Positions 11,413 to 24,077 of a stretch of DNA of 64,000 bases are shown in pieces. The stretch's first letter is position 1. Each line of letters starts with the position of its first letter. A program made the position numbers and the translations under genes. The stretch is from Glebionis coronaria. Lineage: Eukaryota > Streptophyta > Magnoliopsida > Asterales > Asteraceae. Under the pieces are notes generated by a model, which was not told the DNA's origin, made no database searches, and saw only the letters and a program-made list of their open reading frames with translations. Location: assembly GCA_025667525.1 (NCBI GenBank), contig JANFOE010000051.1:558001-622000 (forward strand). The letters run 5' to 3'.

Positions 11413-11832
11413 TTAGCAATAAGCAATCCACATGCTTAAATGAAAGACAAGGGTGGTGGTGGAATTTGGTGGGGTGAAAGGTGAAGTCACCAAGGGTTCA
11501 ACAAAGTCATTCTCAATGGGAACGCTTTGGATAGGTTGAGGTTGGGTAGTCACATCCAAGAGAGTACTAGGAGTGAAGGGTGAGGTTAGCTCATTCATTC
11601 TAGATTGAAATGAAGAGGAGTTAGAACCATGTAAATGGTTGGTACCATGGGTTGAGGTAGTCTTGCATGGTACAAGAGGTGGTGAGGGTGATGAAGATAT
11701 GAGAATGGGCACAATCTCATTCTTAGGGGTGGTAAAAGGTGAAGAGTTAAGTTTTGGTAACTTAATCTTAAATTTGAGGTGCCTCTTTGAAGAGGAGGTT
11801 TTGGATGAATTGGAGGTTCTTGTAGAAACCAT
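11413..11832 (-). pseudogene. Element A accessory-ORF N-terminal fragment
   Basis: A 139-residue frame beginning MVSTRTSNSSKTSSSKRH, rich in Ser, Thr, Pro and Lys. It lies between pol (off-window) and the 3' LTR, where SIRE-like copia elements carry an env-like or accessory ORF. The basic Ser-rich start fits such ORFs, but only the start is kept and no domain can be named. It could also be a chance frame. Confidence 0.35.
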
Positions 11833-12218
11833 GATAGTAATGGGTGGTTTAAGGGGTAAGGATGAATGGTTTCAGGTGTGAAGAACATGGCTAATAAGGT
11901 GGGTTTAAAAGGGTGAGGGGATGATCCAAACTAGTAATGGGTTAAAAAGGGAAAGCCCAAGATATTTTGGGAGTGATGAAAGGCTTGAAACAAAGATTCC
12001 AAAGGGTGTTGGAACAATTAGGAAGTTTCAGAAAACCCGAATTTGAGAGCTTCTGCCCGCGGTTCTTTATCTCCACTGGCGGTTCCATATTGATATGGAG
12101 CCGCGGTCTATTTAAAGAACCGCCTACAGAGGCTAGGTTTAGGTGGTGAAGGAGGGTTTTCCAATTCAGCAAATCCTAATGTTCTAGTCTAACTTATCAT
12201 AAAGTCATGCTTAAGAGC
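11833..12218 (-). other. Element A interior up to G1 insertion
   Basis: Noncoding sequence upstream of the accessory-ORF start. It contains another palindromic module near 12055-12128 (GCGGTTCCATAT paired with ATATGGAGCCGC). It is cut at 12219 by the G1 LTR. Confidence 0.5.
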
Positions 12219-12429
12219 TGATACAAGGATTTTGCTTGGGTTCAATTTTATTCTCGGTATCTTCTCGAATCGATCACGGTTCAAAGTGGAATAGTTGTTC
12301 TTGGTTACTAAAAAAGGGTTTGGTTTTCTATTCTACTAAAAAGGTAAATGCGTAAAGTAAATAAAGATAAACTAAAAACAATTAATAAGAATAAAACTTG
12401 AATTAAAATAAAACAGTTAACTACCTAAA

Positions 12430-13095
12430 CTCAGAAAAAGTCACTGATTCGGAATGTTAAGGCTTGATCCGGAATATACTAAACAGAAACCTTCATTCGG
12501 AACCTATGCTTCATTCGGAACATTTACCTTCATTCGGAACATTTGGACAAAAGCTTCATTCGGAACATTAACCTTCATTTGGAACATTTGTTCATCCGGA
12601 ACTTCTAACTGAAAACCTTTCATTCGGAATAAAATGCTGATTCAGAAGATTTGTCCTTCATTCGGAACATTTGAGAGAAACCTTCATTCGGAATATATAA
12701 AAAGACTGATTCGGAACATTACTAATCCGGAATAACACTGATTCGGAATATTCAAAAAAACCTTGATTCGGAATATTCGAAAATCCTTCATTCGGAACAT
12801 TTAAAAAAAACTGATTCGGAACTTTATAAAAAACTTTGATTCAGAACTTTCAAAAAAAATCCTTCATTCGGAACATTTTAAAAAAGACTGATTCGGAACT
12901 TTCAAAAAACCTTGATTCGGAACTTTCAAAAATCCTTCATTCGGAACATTTTAAAAAAAGACTGATTCGGAACTTTCAAAAAACCTTGATTCGGAACTTT
13001 CAGAAAACCTTTGATTCGGAACTTTCAAAAAAAGACTGATTCGGAATTTTTGAGGAAAAACGTTGGTTCGGAATGCTTGCTGTTGATCCGGAATC
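12430..13095 (-). repeat. TTCCGAATSAA minisatellite in G1 LTR
   Basis: Around 28 irregularly spaced copies of a core that on the minus (sense) strand reads GTTCCGAATGAA or GTTCCGAATCAA. They lie downstream of the LTR TATA box, so they would be in the transcribed R-U5 leader. The same core occurs in copia C2 at 46108-46565 and 58636-59390. Confidence 0.9.
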
Positions 13096-13508
13096 TGGGT
13101 AGATGAAGAACGAAGAACAGTAGGATAACAAAGAACGATTTAAAACCAAAATCACCAAGTTTTTAACCAAAACTTAAACAAAAACTAACCACCAATCATT
13201 TACTAACAATAAACATCAAATCAAATCAACATAAACACAAAACCCACTTACTTTTAAAGATCAAAATCAACAAAATAGAAACTAGAGACTTTGAATCAAA
13301 AAGAGAAAGATGAACAAGATTAAAATGGAAGATGATATTGATTGATTAATGCTAAACAAACAAAGGGAAAGATTAAAACTTACAATCTATGATGAAATCA
13401 AGAAAAATAAAAATCACCAACACCTTAGTGGTGTTGGTTCCCTACGAAAACAAGAAAAAGAAAAAGACTGGAATGAAAAACTAGCCCAAAATGTGTGAAG
13501 GAAGGTCC

Positions 13509-13516
13509 TTTTTATA
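13509..13516 (-). promoter_or_regulatory. TATA box of G1 LTR
   Basis: TATAAAAA on the minus strand in the G1 transcription direction, about 1.3 kb before the inner LTR end. Confidence 0.5.
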
Positions 13517-13960
13517 GGTCTTCAAGTTGGTTGGTGAGTGGGCTTTCTCCCTTTCTTCTTGTCTTCTCGTCTTTTCAGAAAAGTTGACGTTTTCGATTTC
13601 GATTCGGGATTTGTCGACGAATAAATTCAACTCGTCTTTTAATTTCTTCGTTTAATAAACTTGAGTTCTTCGACATATGTAAATCTTCCATCTTTGTTCC
13701 TTTTCTTCGATAAATCTTCAAATAGGCCCATTGACTTCAAATCTTTTGCATCTCTTGGACAATAGACTTCGTCTTGAGTCTTTTTCTTCGATAAAACCCG
13801 TGCAATCCCATGTTTTCTTTTATATTTATCCGGTTGGCTCTGAAAACACAACAAACACACAAACCACGCATAATTCCAAACAAATGACATTAAATACGCG
13901 TTTTGGTCTTGTTTTAGCAAGAAATAAGTGGTAAAAGGATGGGTGTTTTCACACCTATCA

Positions 13961-15886
13961 AATCCCCTACACTTAACCATTGCCATGCCCTCATGCAATG
14001 CTTAGTGATAAAGCAATTTTACACTTTTCTCATAATCAATCAACCTTGGCCTTATTAACAATAACCACTACTACTAAAGAGATATATAAAAACTTGAATG
14101 AAACAAAAGGGATAGAAAACCATTTTCACTTGAAAATAGCTATATGGAAATAACTGGCAAAGAGATCTAAGACTTACATTTGGGGCTTTGGTGCTGCGAA
14201 GATTTATCACCCTCAAGTTTCACGTTCCCCAAACTAAGCTTAAAAACGAGATCATTGTTATTATAAGTTAGCAAAACAAACACGTACACACATGGCTTAA
14301 TTATATTCTTAAACTCCCTTATTCCTAGGTGTATCTCTTATATTTTATTTTTGTCTTAGAATGATCATGAAGATGCATTTTTGAACTTATTGCGATAGTT
14401 TATTTAGGCTGAAAGCAAAGTAGGACGATTTGATTAATAGTTAGCTAAAGGACAAAATCTCTTAAAACTGCTTCTCGGGATATCAAAAAGTTCATATCTT
14501 GGCATAACTCGCTTCATGATTTGAGACCTTTCTCGGGCCGATATTTGGCATGTACTTCATACTTCATATCTTGAGAGACGTTCTTGAAATAATGGTCTTC
14601 TCTTCGTTAATAGAGTTTCTTCACTTGGAGACTTTTGAGGGATACTCCAACTTTGTTGACCACGACTTCATCATTATTTCTTTAATCGTTAATTGGGATT
14701 TTGAGATACAACGATCCGCCTCCTTTTCGGACTTGGATCTATTTATCCTCATACCTTGTTAGGGTCTTTTCGGATAGACTTCTCCATGATCTTTATGGGA
14801 GTTGATTGCTTTTCGTCGTGAGTCTTGATCCTTCATATTGATTTTAGGAATAATGCTTTTCACATCACCTTGGATCTTTAGCAATAAAATGGAATCCTCA
14901 TGCCTTGTTAGGGCCTTTTCAGATTCGCCAATCTTCGCGCCCCGCTTCATAAGTTATGCCTTGGCTATGAACTCTTATCATTACCGAGCAACTTTTAAAC
15001 GATCTTGGGCTAGAAGCTAAGTTATTCAATAAAATCGTACGACCTTACTTATTGCAGATAAATTATTAGCAGGCGATGGGAGGAAAAGCTTATAATCACA
15101 CCAAGTGTGCTTGTGCAAGAATACCGACTTATAATTGGCTCTATCATTTCTCGTTCTCCACAATTTAAAATCTCAAGTAATGAGATTCGTGGATGCTTAG
15201 CCTAATAGACCAATTAAGGTCTACATGGTTAAGGATACTTGCTAGAATAAACTTGGATAAGTCTATTCGGGTTGAGTCTCGCAACAGGCCTAATATGTCA
15301 AAGACTTCAAAACTAGTTACACCACTTTATTAATATATTTTTTTGACTTTATTGTGGGATATATACATATGAAAGCAACGATAAAAATTTAAAAATTACG
15401 ACTATATGGCCAAAGTTAATTAAAAAAATTGAAAAATGCTGAAAAAGATGATTTTCCGGTTAAATGAAGGCATTTTAATAGAAAATTCCACTTAAAACTT
15501 CGATAGAAGTCTCCCTTACACTTAATATAAGCATTGTCCTCAATGTTTAAGCATATGGGAAAAGTCTCCCCTACACTTATGACATTGTGCACGTTGGTTA
15601 AATCAAGCTAAGGAGGAGACAACTAAAGTGATCAATTTCAAATGTGAGAATGAAGAAAATTGAATCACGATAGTTGAGAGATGGAACCGGATTTCGGATA
15701 ACATGGGAGCACGGTTCTTCAAAGGTTCCAAAAGTGCATTCATCCCTGTAATCACATCACCACACAAACACAAACAACCTATAGAAGTCTCCCTACACTT
15801 AGGAGGTAAAACGGAAAAGGATAGATACTCGGGCTGCCTCCCAAGGAGCGCTTGTTTTTGATAACCGAGTCACGAGCCTGACTCGA
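13961..15886 (-). other. G1 post-pol interior with polypurine tract
   Basis: Noncoding 3' interior of G1. The tract GTGTAGGGGAT at 13961-13975 (minus) adjoins the LTR and is the likely PPT. The rest parallels the 19459-21287 region of G2, including CATTGCCATGCCCTCATGCAATGC near the LTR side, but has no ORF. No env-like gene is seen. Bases 15882-15886 are the CTCGA target duplication of G2. Confidence 0.65.
15882..15886. repeat. G2 target-site duplication, left (CTCGA)
   Basis: CTCGA directly before the LTR start TGATGG. The same five bases follow the outer LTR end at 43314-43318. Confidence 0.9.
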
Positions 15887-18800
15887 TGATGGTTGAGTTT
15901 TTGTATACCCTTTAGGAAAAGAGTACAAAAATAGGGTAAGCACGACGATTTAGGAAAACCGTGTGTAAATGACCCAAAGTGGGGATCGTTCTCAAGGAGG
16001 CTAGTATGTTATGTGTGTAATGATTTGGTTTAGATTTATGATTATATTTTTGAGAAAGGAAAATAGAATTGAGATAAGAGGAGAATGACGGCTATGAAGA
16101 CGGATTAAACTACGACGATTTGACGTAAAACGCGAACGTAAATACGTAAAACGTGACAAAATTAAAAAATTAATCCTAAAAATTAATTAAAAGATTAAAC
16201 TAAGCCTAAAATTATATAAATAAGAATAAAATTTCAACAAAAATATTTTAAAACCTTTTATTAATTAAATATTCAATTTTTAATGCTAATTAAAGCCCTA
16301 AAATTAAATATAATTAACAAAATGTCCAAAATATTATTTTATTGAACTAATAAGTTACTTATGTTATTTAAAGACTGAAAAGTATTTTTCCTAAATTTTA
16401 AAAAACTATTTTTCTATTTTTTAATCACTAAAAACTATTTTTAAACTAAAATAATCATAAAAAATAATAGAATAATGCAAAAAATGATTTGACAATTTTA
16501 AAAATCCTAAATTATACTAATGAACAGTAGAAAATTGAAAAAGTTTGAAAAAAGTAAAATTTTGCACTAAAAGACAAAACTTATTATAATTAAAACCTTA
16601 ATTAAGCTAAATTAATTATAAAAAATAATTAAAAAGTGAACAGTAAAAACTTGTTAAACTAAAAATCTTAAATTATTTTTCTAAATATGTGAAAAATTTT
16701 AAAACTGAAAAATATAACTTTTTACCACTAAAAGACAAAAACAGAAATATTAAAAGTAATTAAAAAAGCTATTTAATCTAAAAAATACCAGATGAACAGT
16801 AACTGAAAAATAAAATAAACTGAAAAATCAAAAATAAAATAAGAAAAATATTGAAACTGATTTCAAAGTCTAAAACCTATTTTTGATCACTAAAGACAAA
16901 AAACCAAGTTTCTGATAGTGACACATGAAGGACTTTTGTCCTCTTGTTGAGCAGTGGTAACAAATGTGCTACCAGGGGGAACTTAGTTCCCACTGTTAGT
17001 GCAATTTTAAGGTCTGGTGACTGATTAAGCTTAGGAAAGCTTATCTGGAGCTTTTTCTTGGGCAATAAGGCACCCCTACACTCAGTGGAGTGTAGGGAGT
17101 CTAGATAAACAAGAAAAACAGCACCTTGCACACAAGATTCACACAAAAATCCCCCTATTAAGTTACTAATATACCTAACTGAGTTCTGATGAACAGTGGA
17201 CTTGTTTATATGCACAAAAATGAAATTCAAATGGCCAAAACTTGCACACAATCCATCCAAATCACATAAAACCTAGATAGAAATCTAGATTAACCTAATC
17301 TCTAACAATGGGCAAGATTTGATTGCAAAAATTACACTAAATCATGCATAAAAAGGACTTACTGATTTTACACTAGTATCACCAAAAAAGTGAGCATGCA
17401 TTTTCTGATTAAACACACCAAATTCAAAGGTAGTCACTGAAAACAACTTATAACAACTACAAAAGGGTGAGTTAACTGATTATAAGCCAAAATCTATCCA
17501 AAGTTTGCCTTAAAACCCAAATCCAAACACCCCTTTAAGATCCAGTAACTTAAAATTCTCAAATCAAATGCCTTTAAAACTTAACTAAACAGATTATAAG
17601 AGTCCTACACATGCATATAAATCTAAAAGGAGCTCAAATAAACAAATAAATCCAACTTGCAAACAGTTTCACACCAAATCCATACAATCACAGTCCTAAT
17701 CTTAACAAGAGAGTTCAAGGTTTATACCTTGTGGGACCCACATCCAGACCCCACTATGGCTGCAATGCCATTTCCCATCAGCTTATAGCTGGGCTTATGG
17801 CTTATGGAACAAGGTTGCTAGTAGAGAATTGCTAGTGGTGGTCTCAAGAGACACACACACCCAATATGACTTCAAAGTGAGCTAAGCTTTTGTGAACCTG
17901 CCAAGAAAGGAACCAAACAGAAAAGTGACCTGTTGCAAAGACAAATAAGCTAATAAGCCAGCTTATCAATTAAGCTACTTATGGCTTATTTGTCATAAAA
18001 AAAACTGATTTTTTTGATTTTCTGAAAACTTTAACAATAACTAGATCAACAACCAATTTAAACTTCACTTGAGCTTGATATTCAATAAGAATATCAGGCT
18101 CATATGATCAACTTAAAATGCTTGGACAATTAACTTAAGGACTTTTAGTCTCCAAAATAAGCAAGAACAGAATATGGAATCTCAACTTCAAAATTTAAAT
18201 GTGCAATGGAAAAGTAAATTTGGCTCTTTTGTTTCTCGTCAACAACTCAAAACAATTTCATTTCACTTAAATAAACATGGATTTACAAGGCAGTGACCAA
18301 AGAGAAGGAAAAAAGAACAACCTAAAACTGAAAATCCTATGCTCTTTATATAGAGAGCTACAAAGATTCTAGAACTGAAAAGAACCCTTAAACCTAATGG
18401 TATGAACTTCCATTTATGCCCTTGAGATATTCGGATATCCTTTTGAAGATTCTTGTTTTTGAATTTGGTCAAGAGCTCCATGTGATGATCTTTTGGCTTG
18501 TTGTGGTTGCCAGTGGTGTAGAAATGATCTAAGGCGTCCAATAAACCTTTGGGGAACATGGAATTGCCATGAGTCGTTGATCTGCTGTCACCCCTTTTGT
18601 TTGCTTGCTACAGGGCACATGGGGTGGGGTCTTGGATGATGGTGAGCGTTTTCTGGGTTATGGGTTTTGTTTAGGGTCGGGTTGATTAGTGATCTGGAAA
18701 CAATGGGACTAAACCCCTTTGATTAGGTGATATTGGGGATTAGGGTTTATGTTTGAAGATTAGGGGGTGATGAACAGTGGGTGTTTCCCCAACTTTTTAA

Positions 18801-19458
18801 TGTATTAAACGTATTTAAAAAGTGGGTTAGTGGGTAATGTTGACTGGGTTTTGACTTAGCTGAGGTGGAAAGGAGAGGTGACGTGGAAGGCAATGAGTGG
18901 TGGAAAGGTGTGAGGTGTAGGGATGATTGGTGGGGAAAGTTTGTAATGTCTGCCCATCTTTAGTCCCTAAACTCCCATGTTTCATTCATATTATATTAAA
19001 TCAGCCAACAACTCCATTTCCTTTGTTAACAACTTTGGGCAGTTTACACTTTCAGTCCTTTTGTTTAATTAAACCTTAGGCAAGGACTAATAATGCAATT
19101 TTATCAAATTCCAATGGCTATTCTTGACATTTCTTCAATCTTTAAGGACCAATCTTGTACAAATGATTCTTGGAGGGTCATTTGTGACAAGTATTCAAAG
19201 TTGAGGGACCAATCTTGCCAATCTTCAATTCTTCAAGGGTATTTTTGGAAATTCCATTCTTGGGCCCGGTTCTTTGTGTGGCTTCGTTTCCCGTGTTCGT
19301 TTTTGCTTGATTCTTGTGATCTTTTGTCATTTTCTCAATATCAGTACCTAAAATACACAATCAACAAACACAAGCATATATTTGGCATTTTTAATGATAT
19401 TTTATGCATTTAAAGCCCGTTTTGGACGATGAGACTATGTATAATTGCATTCTCATCA
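15887..19458 (-). repeat. G2 3' LTR
   Basis: A 3572-base LTR with ends TGATGG and CTCATCA. In roughly the first 290 aligned bases it differs from the 5' LTR by six substitutions and one single-base indel (by eye). It contains the TATA box at 18345-18352 and a 10-bp-stem hairpin at 17074-17097. Confidence 0.9.
18345..18352 (-). promoter_or_regulatory. TATA box in G2 3' LTR
   Basis: TATATAAA on the minus strand inside a near-palindrome (GCTCTTTATATAGAGAGC). It is conserved in the 5' LTR at 30214-30221. Confidence 0.65.
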
Positions 19459-19475
19459 CTCCCCCATACTAAACC
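19459..19475 (-). promoter_or_regulatory. Polypurine tract of G2
   Basis: AGTATGGGGGAG on the minus strand directly abuts the 3' LTR. Confidence 0.8.
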
Positions 19476-21287
19476 ATTGCCGTGCCCTCACGCAATGCTA
19501 GAATTAAGTATCGTAGCACCTCTGAAATTCATTTTTATTCACTTTATTGAATGATAAACTAGCTACACTACTACTATTACTACTACTTGCGTTTTGAACA
19601 TAATGTATGATTTTCATCGCAAAATGAGACGTTTAGGTTCATAGAATAAGAACACATGAATGCTTCGTTAGAAATAATTTCATCGTCCTCGATTTTCACC
19701 CCAATTTCATGCTAAGCGTGCAACGAGATCATTGTCATTATAAGTTAGTAATGCTAACACTACTCATATGCCCTAATCACGTACTTATCCTCCCATTATT
19801 CCTAAGTTGTATCTCTTATATTTTATATTGTCTTGAATGTTTCACGAGGATACATTGTTTGACTTATGCGATAATAGAGATTTAGGTCTAAAAATAGAGT
19901 CCTAACGGTGTAACCAAGACCATCAAATCAATAACCCCTCCTAATAGACAACGATGTCAAAAAATTAAGTTGACAAGAAGAATCGATAAACACGGTTTTA
20001 TAACGGTTTTGAACATGAGACTTATTACCAAGACTTTTATACGCCCCCTAACGGAAGGGCCTTATTATCTTTGGTTTACCTCCATCTTTTATTCAACTTC
20101 GCCATGAAGCTTTTATTATGAATTCGGTCTTGCCTTGCCTTTTATTATCCGCCTTATCGGTGGTTTTATTAGCCAAAGATGTATATCCTCACGCTAAGGC
20201 GAATTTTTGATCTTTAAAGCTTCGAAGATTAAGGCTTGATTCACTTTCAATTTTGCAAAGATTTTTCGGCCTTGTGGGGCTTCAAATTGTTTGCTTGATT
20301 TAGGTGAGCACTTGAAATCTTATTATTGGGTGAAGCTTTTGATTATTCGGGTGCCAATACTTCAAAACCGTGACGCTGGCGATACCTTAATGTCTTCCCA
20401 ATTTAATTACACGAAAGCTACTAGAAAAGACTAGAAACCCAACAATCAAGACTAAACCGCTAAGTCAATATTTATTAAGCAAAAAATATTTACATGCGAA
20501 GGGAGAATAAGCAAACAACGAGAACACATGAGTTTTTGAAAGAATACGAGTACTCTACGTTTAGCATAGTAACTTATAATTAACCCTATCATTTCTCGTC
20601 CTCATTTAAGAGACTTAGCCTAATGTGAAGTTAAGGAATCAAAGCTAAGTGCTCAACACGCACGGTCGAGTCAAAAATTACTCTTATTCTCGCCATCGGA
20701 AAATCTACATTCGTGTCTTCAAACACTTATAAAACATGAGAAATTTTTTAAAATTTGGCCATTTTTAGCCTTATTTTGCAACAAAAACGATAAACAAAAA
20801 GATAAACTTTGGAAAGCGTGAAGGTTTGGCAAGGCAAGTATCTATTCACCCCCCATACTAAAGTTAAACATTGTCCTCAATGTTTCGAGTCTAGGGGTGC
20901 AAACACCCCCATACTAGAGACGTAGTCGAATGCCTAATCTAGCATGGAAAGGGTGTAACCATTAAATTTAAAGCCGTTTATGAAGTGTGCTATAAACCTA
21001 AGGTTAGAACAAGCAAGGATATATCATATGGATATCAAGAAATTCTTCAAAGCAAACGATCGAGTGCTCCCATAAAACGAACACGAGAGGCTCCAATCGT
21101 GAAGATCATGATCATCTAAAGTCCACAATTCACAAACAACCACGGAACAAAGGTTGGAAGGGCACAATCCCCACACGTTAACTACATTAGAAAGCGATAA
21201 TATGTACATAGGATAAGCATGGGACTCCCCCACGAGGCACCTCGTTTTTGATTACCGAGTCATGAGCTCGACTCGATCCCCTCAATA
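19476..21287 (-). other. G2 post-pol interior, no ORF
   Basis: About 1.8 kb between the integrase stop and the PPT. Athila elements often carry an env-like ORF here. Only short broken frames are seen, with no signal peptide or transmembrane pattern, so no env-like gene can be supported. Confidence 0.6.
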
Positions 21288-23591
21288 CTAATTATCATTG
21301 GGGAAGGTGACTTGGTCGAGGTAGTTCAAGGATGGAACTTCCCCGCCAAAGTAGTGCTTCAACCTATGTCCATTCACCTTGATGTTAGGACCATCATCTT
21401 GAGCTAGCTCGATGGTCCCATATGGAAATACTTGAGTCACGGTGAATGGACCGGACCAACGGGATTTCAATTTACCGAAAAAGATTTTCAAGCGAGAATT
21501 AAAAAGCAAAACTTGATCCCAAATGTTAAAAACCCGGTTTTTAATTTTAGAATCATGCAAATTTTTAGTTTTTTCTTTATAAATCAATGAATTTTCATAA
21601 GCAATGTCCCTCAATTCATCCAATTCATTTAATTGCATTTTCCGGTGTTTTCCCGCGGTCTCCATATCATCATTACAATGCTTTAGGGCCCAATAAGCCG
21701 TGTGTTCCAATTCGATAGGCAAATGACAATTCTTTCCATACACAATCTTATAGGGATTGCACCCAATGGGCGTCTTATGAGCGGTCCTAAAGGCCCATAA
21801 AGCATCGTCCAACTTATCCGACCAAGATTGTCGGTTTTCCCCAACGGATCTCTCCAAGATCCTCTTTAACGCTCGGTTTGAAACCTCGACTTGCCCACTC
21901 ATTTGTGGGTGATAAGCCGTAGAAATCCGATGTGTAACCCCATATTTCCTTAGGACCCTTTCGAATTGGTCGTTACAAAAATGGGTTCCACGATCGCTTA
22001 TAATCGCACGCGGGGTTCCAAACCGAGAAAACAAGCTTTTCAAAAACTTGACTACCACACGAGCATCATTAGTGGGCGAGGCTTTGGCCTCCACCCACTT
22101 AGATAGGTAGTCAACCGCAACGAGAATGTACTTATTACCACGAGATGATGGGAACGGCCCCGTAAAGTCTATACCCCAAACGTCAAAGATCTCACACACT
22201 TGGATGATGTTTTGTGGCATTTCATCTTTTTGTGAGGCTTTTCCTTGTCGTTGGCATGAATCACACGACTTCACAAGATCTTGTGCATCTCGGTAAATAG
22301 TAGGCCAAAAGAAGCCGGCATCAAACACCTTCTTAGCCGTGAGATTAGCACCGTGGTGACCACCCGTGGGTCCCTCATGGCAAGCTCTAAGGATGTTAGA
22401 AGCTTCGGTGCCAAATACACAACGTCGGATAATTTGATCCGCGCAAGTTCGAAACAAGTAAGGGTCGTTCCAAAAGTAGAACTTCACGTCACGAAAGAAT
22501 TTTCGTTTTTCTTGAGTCGTCATACCCTTAATGATGAAGTTATCCGCATGGTAATTTGCAAAATCCGCAAACCATGGGGTGGAAGAATCAAGCTTAGAAT
22601 TCACTACACCAAGTGTCTCGAGGGGAAATGTTTCGGTGATTTCCTTAGGCTCGTAAACACTTTGGTGAGGATCTTCCAAACGAGAAAGAAGATCGGCCGC
22701 TAGATTCTCGGCTTCTTTTTTGTCAATGATTTTGTGATCAAATTCTTGAAGGAGGAGAATCCAACGAAGTAATCTAGGCTTAACATCTTGCTTTGCCATG
22801 AGATACTTGATAGCCGAATGATCCGTATACACTATGCATTTCGTCAAGACGAGATAAGGTCGTAATTTCTCAAATGCATACACCACGGCAAGGAACTCCT
22901 TCTCCGTTGTAGTGTATTTAAGTTGAGCCTCGGTCATCGTCTTGCTAGCATAGTGAATAGGCAAGAAATGCTTATCATGACGTTTCCCCAATACGGCCCC
23001 AATAGCGTAATCACTAGCATCACACATGAGCTCAAAGGGGAGGTTCCAATTGGGAGCAACAAGAATGGGAGCTTCGGTAAGTTTCCTCTTAAGGATCTCA
23101 AAGGCTCGTACACAATCTTCGTCAAAGACAAAACGTGCCTCTTTTTCAAGAAGATGTGTAATGGGTCGAGAAATCTTTGAAAAATCCTTGATGAATCGAC
23201 GATAAAAGCCCGCGTGGCCAAGGAAACTCCTAACTCCCTTAACGGTTTTGGGATGAGGTAATTTGGCGATGACGTCTACCTTAGCTTGATCTACCTCAAT
23301 CCCCGCTTTCGAGACCTTGTGCCCTAAGACGATTCCACTCTTTACCATAAAATGACACTTTTCCCAATTGAGCACAAGGTTGGTTTCCTCACAACGTTTC
23401 AACATTCTCTCAAGATTCGACAAACACGAAGTGAACGAATTACCAAACACGGAAAATTCATCCATGAAGACTTCCATCGTCTTCTCGATCATGTCATGAA
23501 AAATAGCCATCATGCACCTTTGAAAGGTTCCCGGTGCATTGCAAAGTCCGAATGGCATTCTACGATAGGCAAACGTTCCATATGGACACAA
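21288..23591 (-). pseudogene. G2 pol: RT core, RNase H, integrase
   Basis: A 767-codon frame from the middle of reverse transcriptase to the pol stop. In order: the RT palm [19 protein letters not shown]; the catalytic box, here FMDEF where the family has FMDDF; RNase H ([32 protein letters not shown]); the zinc-binding HHCC region ([10 protein letters not shown] and CDSCQRQGK); the integrase core with [17 protein letters not shown] and the Glu of SGQVEVSNR; and a C-terminal SRWSGPFTV segment. It is separated from the upstream RT part by a frameshift near 23585. The changed second Asp of the RT box and the frameshifts make an active product unlikely. Confidence 0.9.
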
Positions 23592-23890
23592 AACGTAGTT
23601 TTTTCTTGATCACGAGGATCGATGGGAATTTGGAAGTAACCGGAAAAACCATCTAAAAAGCAATAGAAATCGTTTCCCGCAAGACGCTCCAACATTTGGT
23701 CCATGAAGGGCAAGGGAAAATGGTCTTTTCGAGTGGCTTCATTCAACTTACGATAGTCAATGCACACTCTCCATCCGGTCACGAGTCTAGTGGGAATTAA
23801 CGCGTTGGCATCGTTTGGCACAACGGTCATTCCTCCCTTTTTAGGGACACAATGGATAGGACTCACCCAAGGGCTATCGGATATAGGGAA
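23510..23890 (-). pseudogene. G2 pol: N-terminal RT fragment
   Basis: This frame encodes the fingers/palm start of RT: SPIHCVPKKGGM, WRVCIDYRKLNEAT, FPLPFMDQMLERLAG and FLDGFSGYFQIPI (first catalytic Asp). It is shifted against the downstream pol frame by a single-base loss near 23585. A second one-base shift near 23885 separates it from the sequence encoding the LLDAR region that precedes it. All breaks lie in one translational unit that would be continuous in an intact element. Confidence 0.85.
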
Positions 23891-24077
23891 ATCATTCTCG
23901 CGTCAAGGAGTTTAAGGACTTCCTTTTTGATGACGTCGTGAATTTTGGGGTTCACCCTCCTTTGACATTGGATTGCGGGCTTGTAATCCTCCTCCATTAA
24001 TATTTTGTGGGTACAAAACTTGGGATCGATCCCCTTAATGTCGGATAACTTCCACGCAATTGCCCCTTTGTGATCCT

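Larger units (their letters stand above)
7555..12218 (-). mobile_element. Element A: Ty1/copia, SIRE/Maximus-like, 3' part
   Basis: The 3' LTR is at 7555-9485, followed on the minus strand by a purine-tract/TCATCAAAAAGGGGGAG block typical of SIRE-like copia elements. The interior reaches 12218, where the LTR of gypsy G1 begins. Only the post-pol region is present (a short accessory-ORF start at 11413-11832). Gag and pol would lie beyond the right edge of the window, on the far side of G1 and C2. It is the outermost element of the nest. Confidence 0.7.
12219..13960 (-). repeat. G1 3' LTR
   Basis: A 1742-base LTR with inverted ends TGATACAAGG and CACCTATCA on the plus strand (TGATA..TATCA). 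The right side abuts a CCCCTACACTTAACC block that matches the polypurine region next to the G2 LTR. An array of TTCATTCGGAAC and TGATTCGGAAC units fills 12430-13095. The left terminus rests on the TG..CA logic only, because the other LTR is outside the window. Confidence 0.65.

Noticed and set aside
13639..13998. Minus-strand ORF of 119 codons at the G1 LTR end
   Set aside because: It crosses the LTR/PPT boundary and has no recognisable domain; a chance frame.
16877..17260. ORFs inside the G2 LTRs (also 28747-29016)
   Set aside because: The two LTR copies disagree in length and frame, and no known domain is seen.
19476..21287. Env-like gene in G2
   Set aside because: No ORF longer than about 70 codons and no hydrophobic signal or anchor segment.
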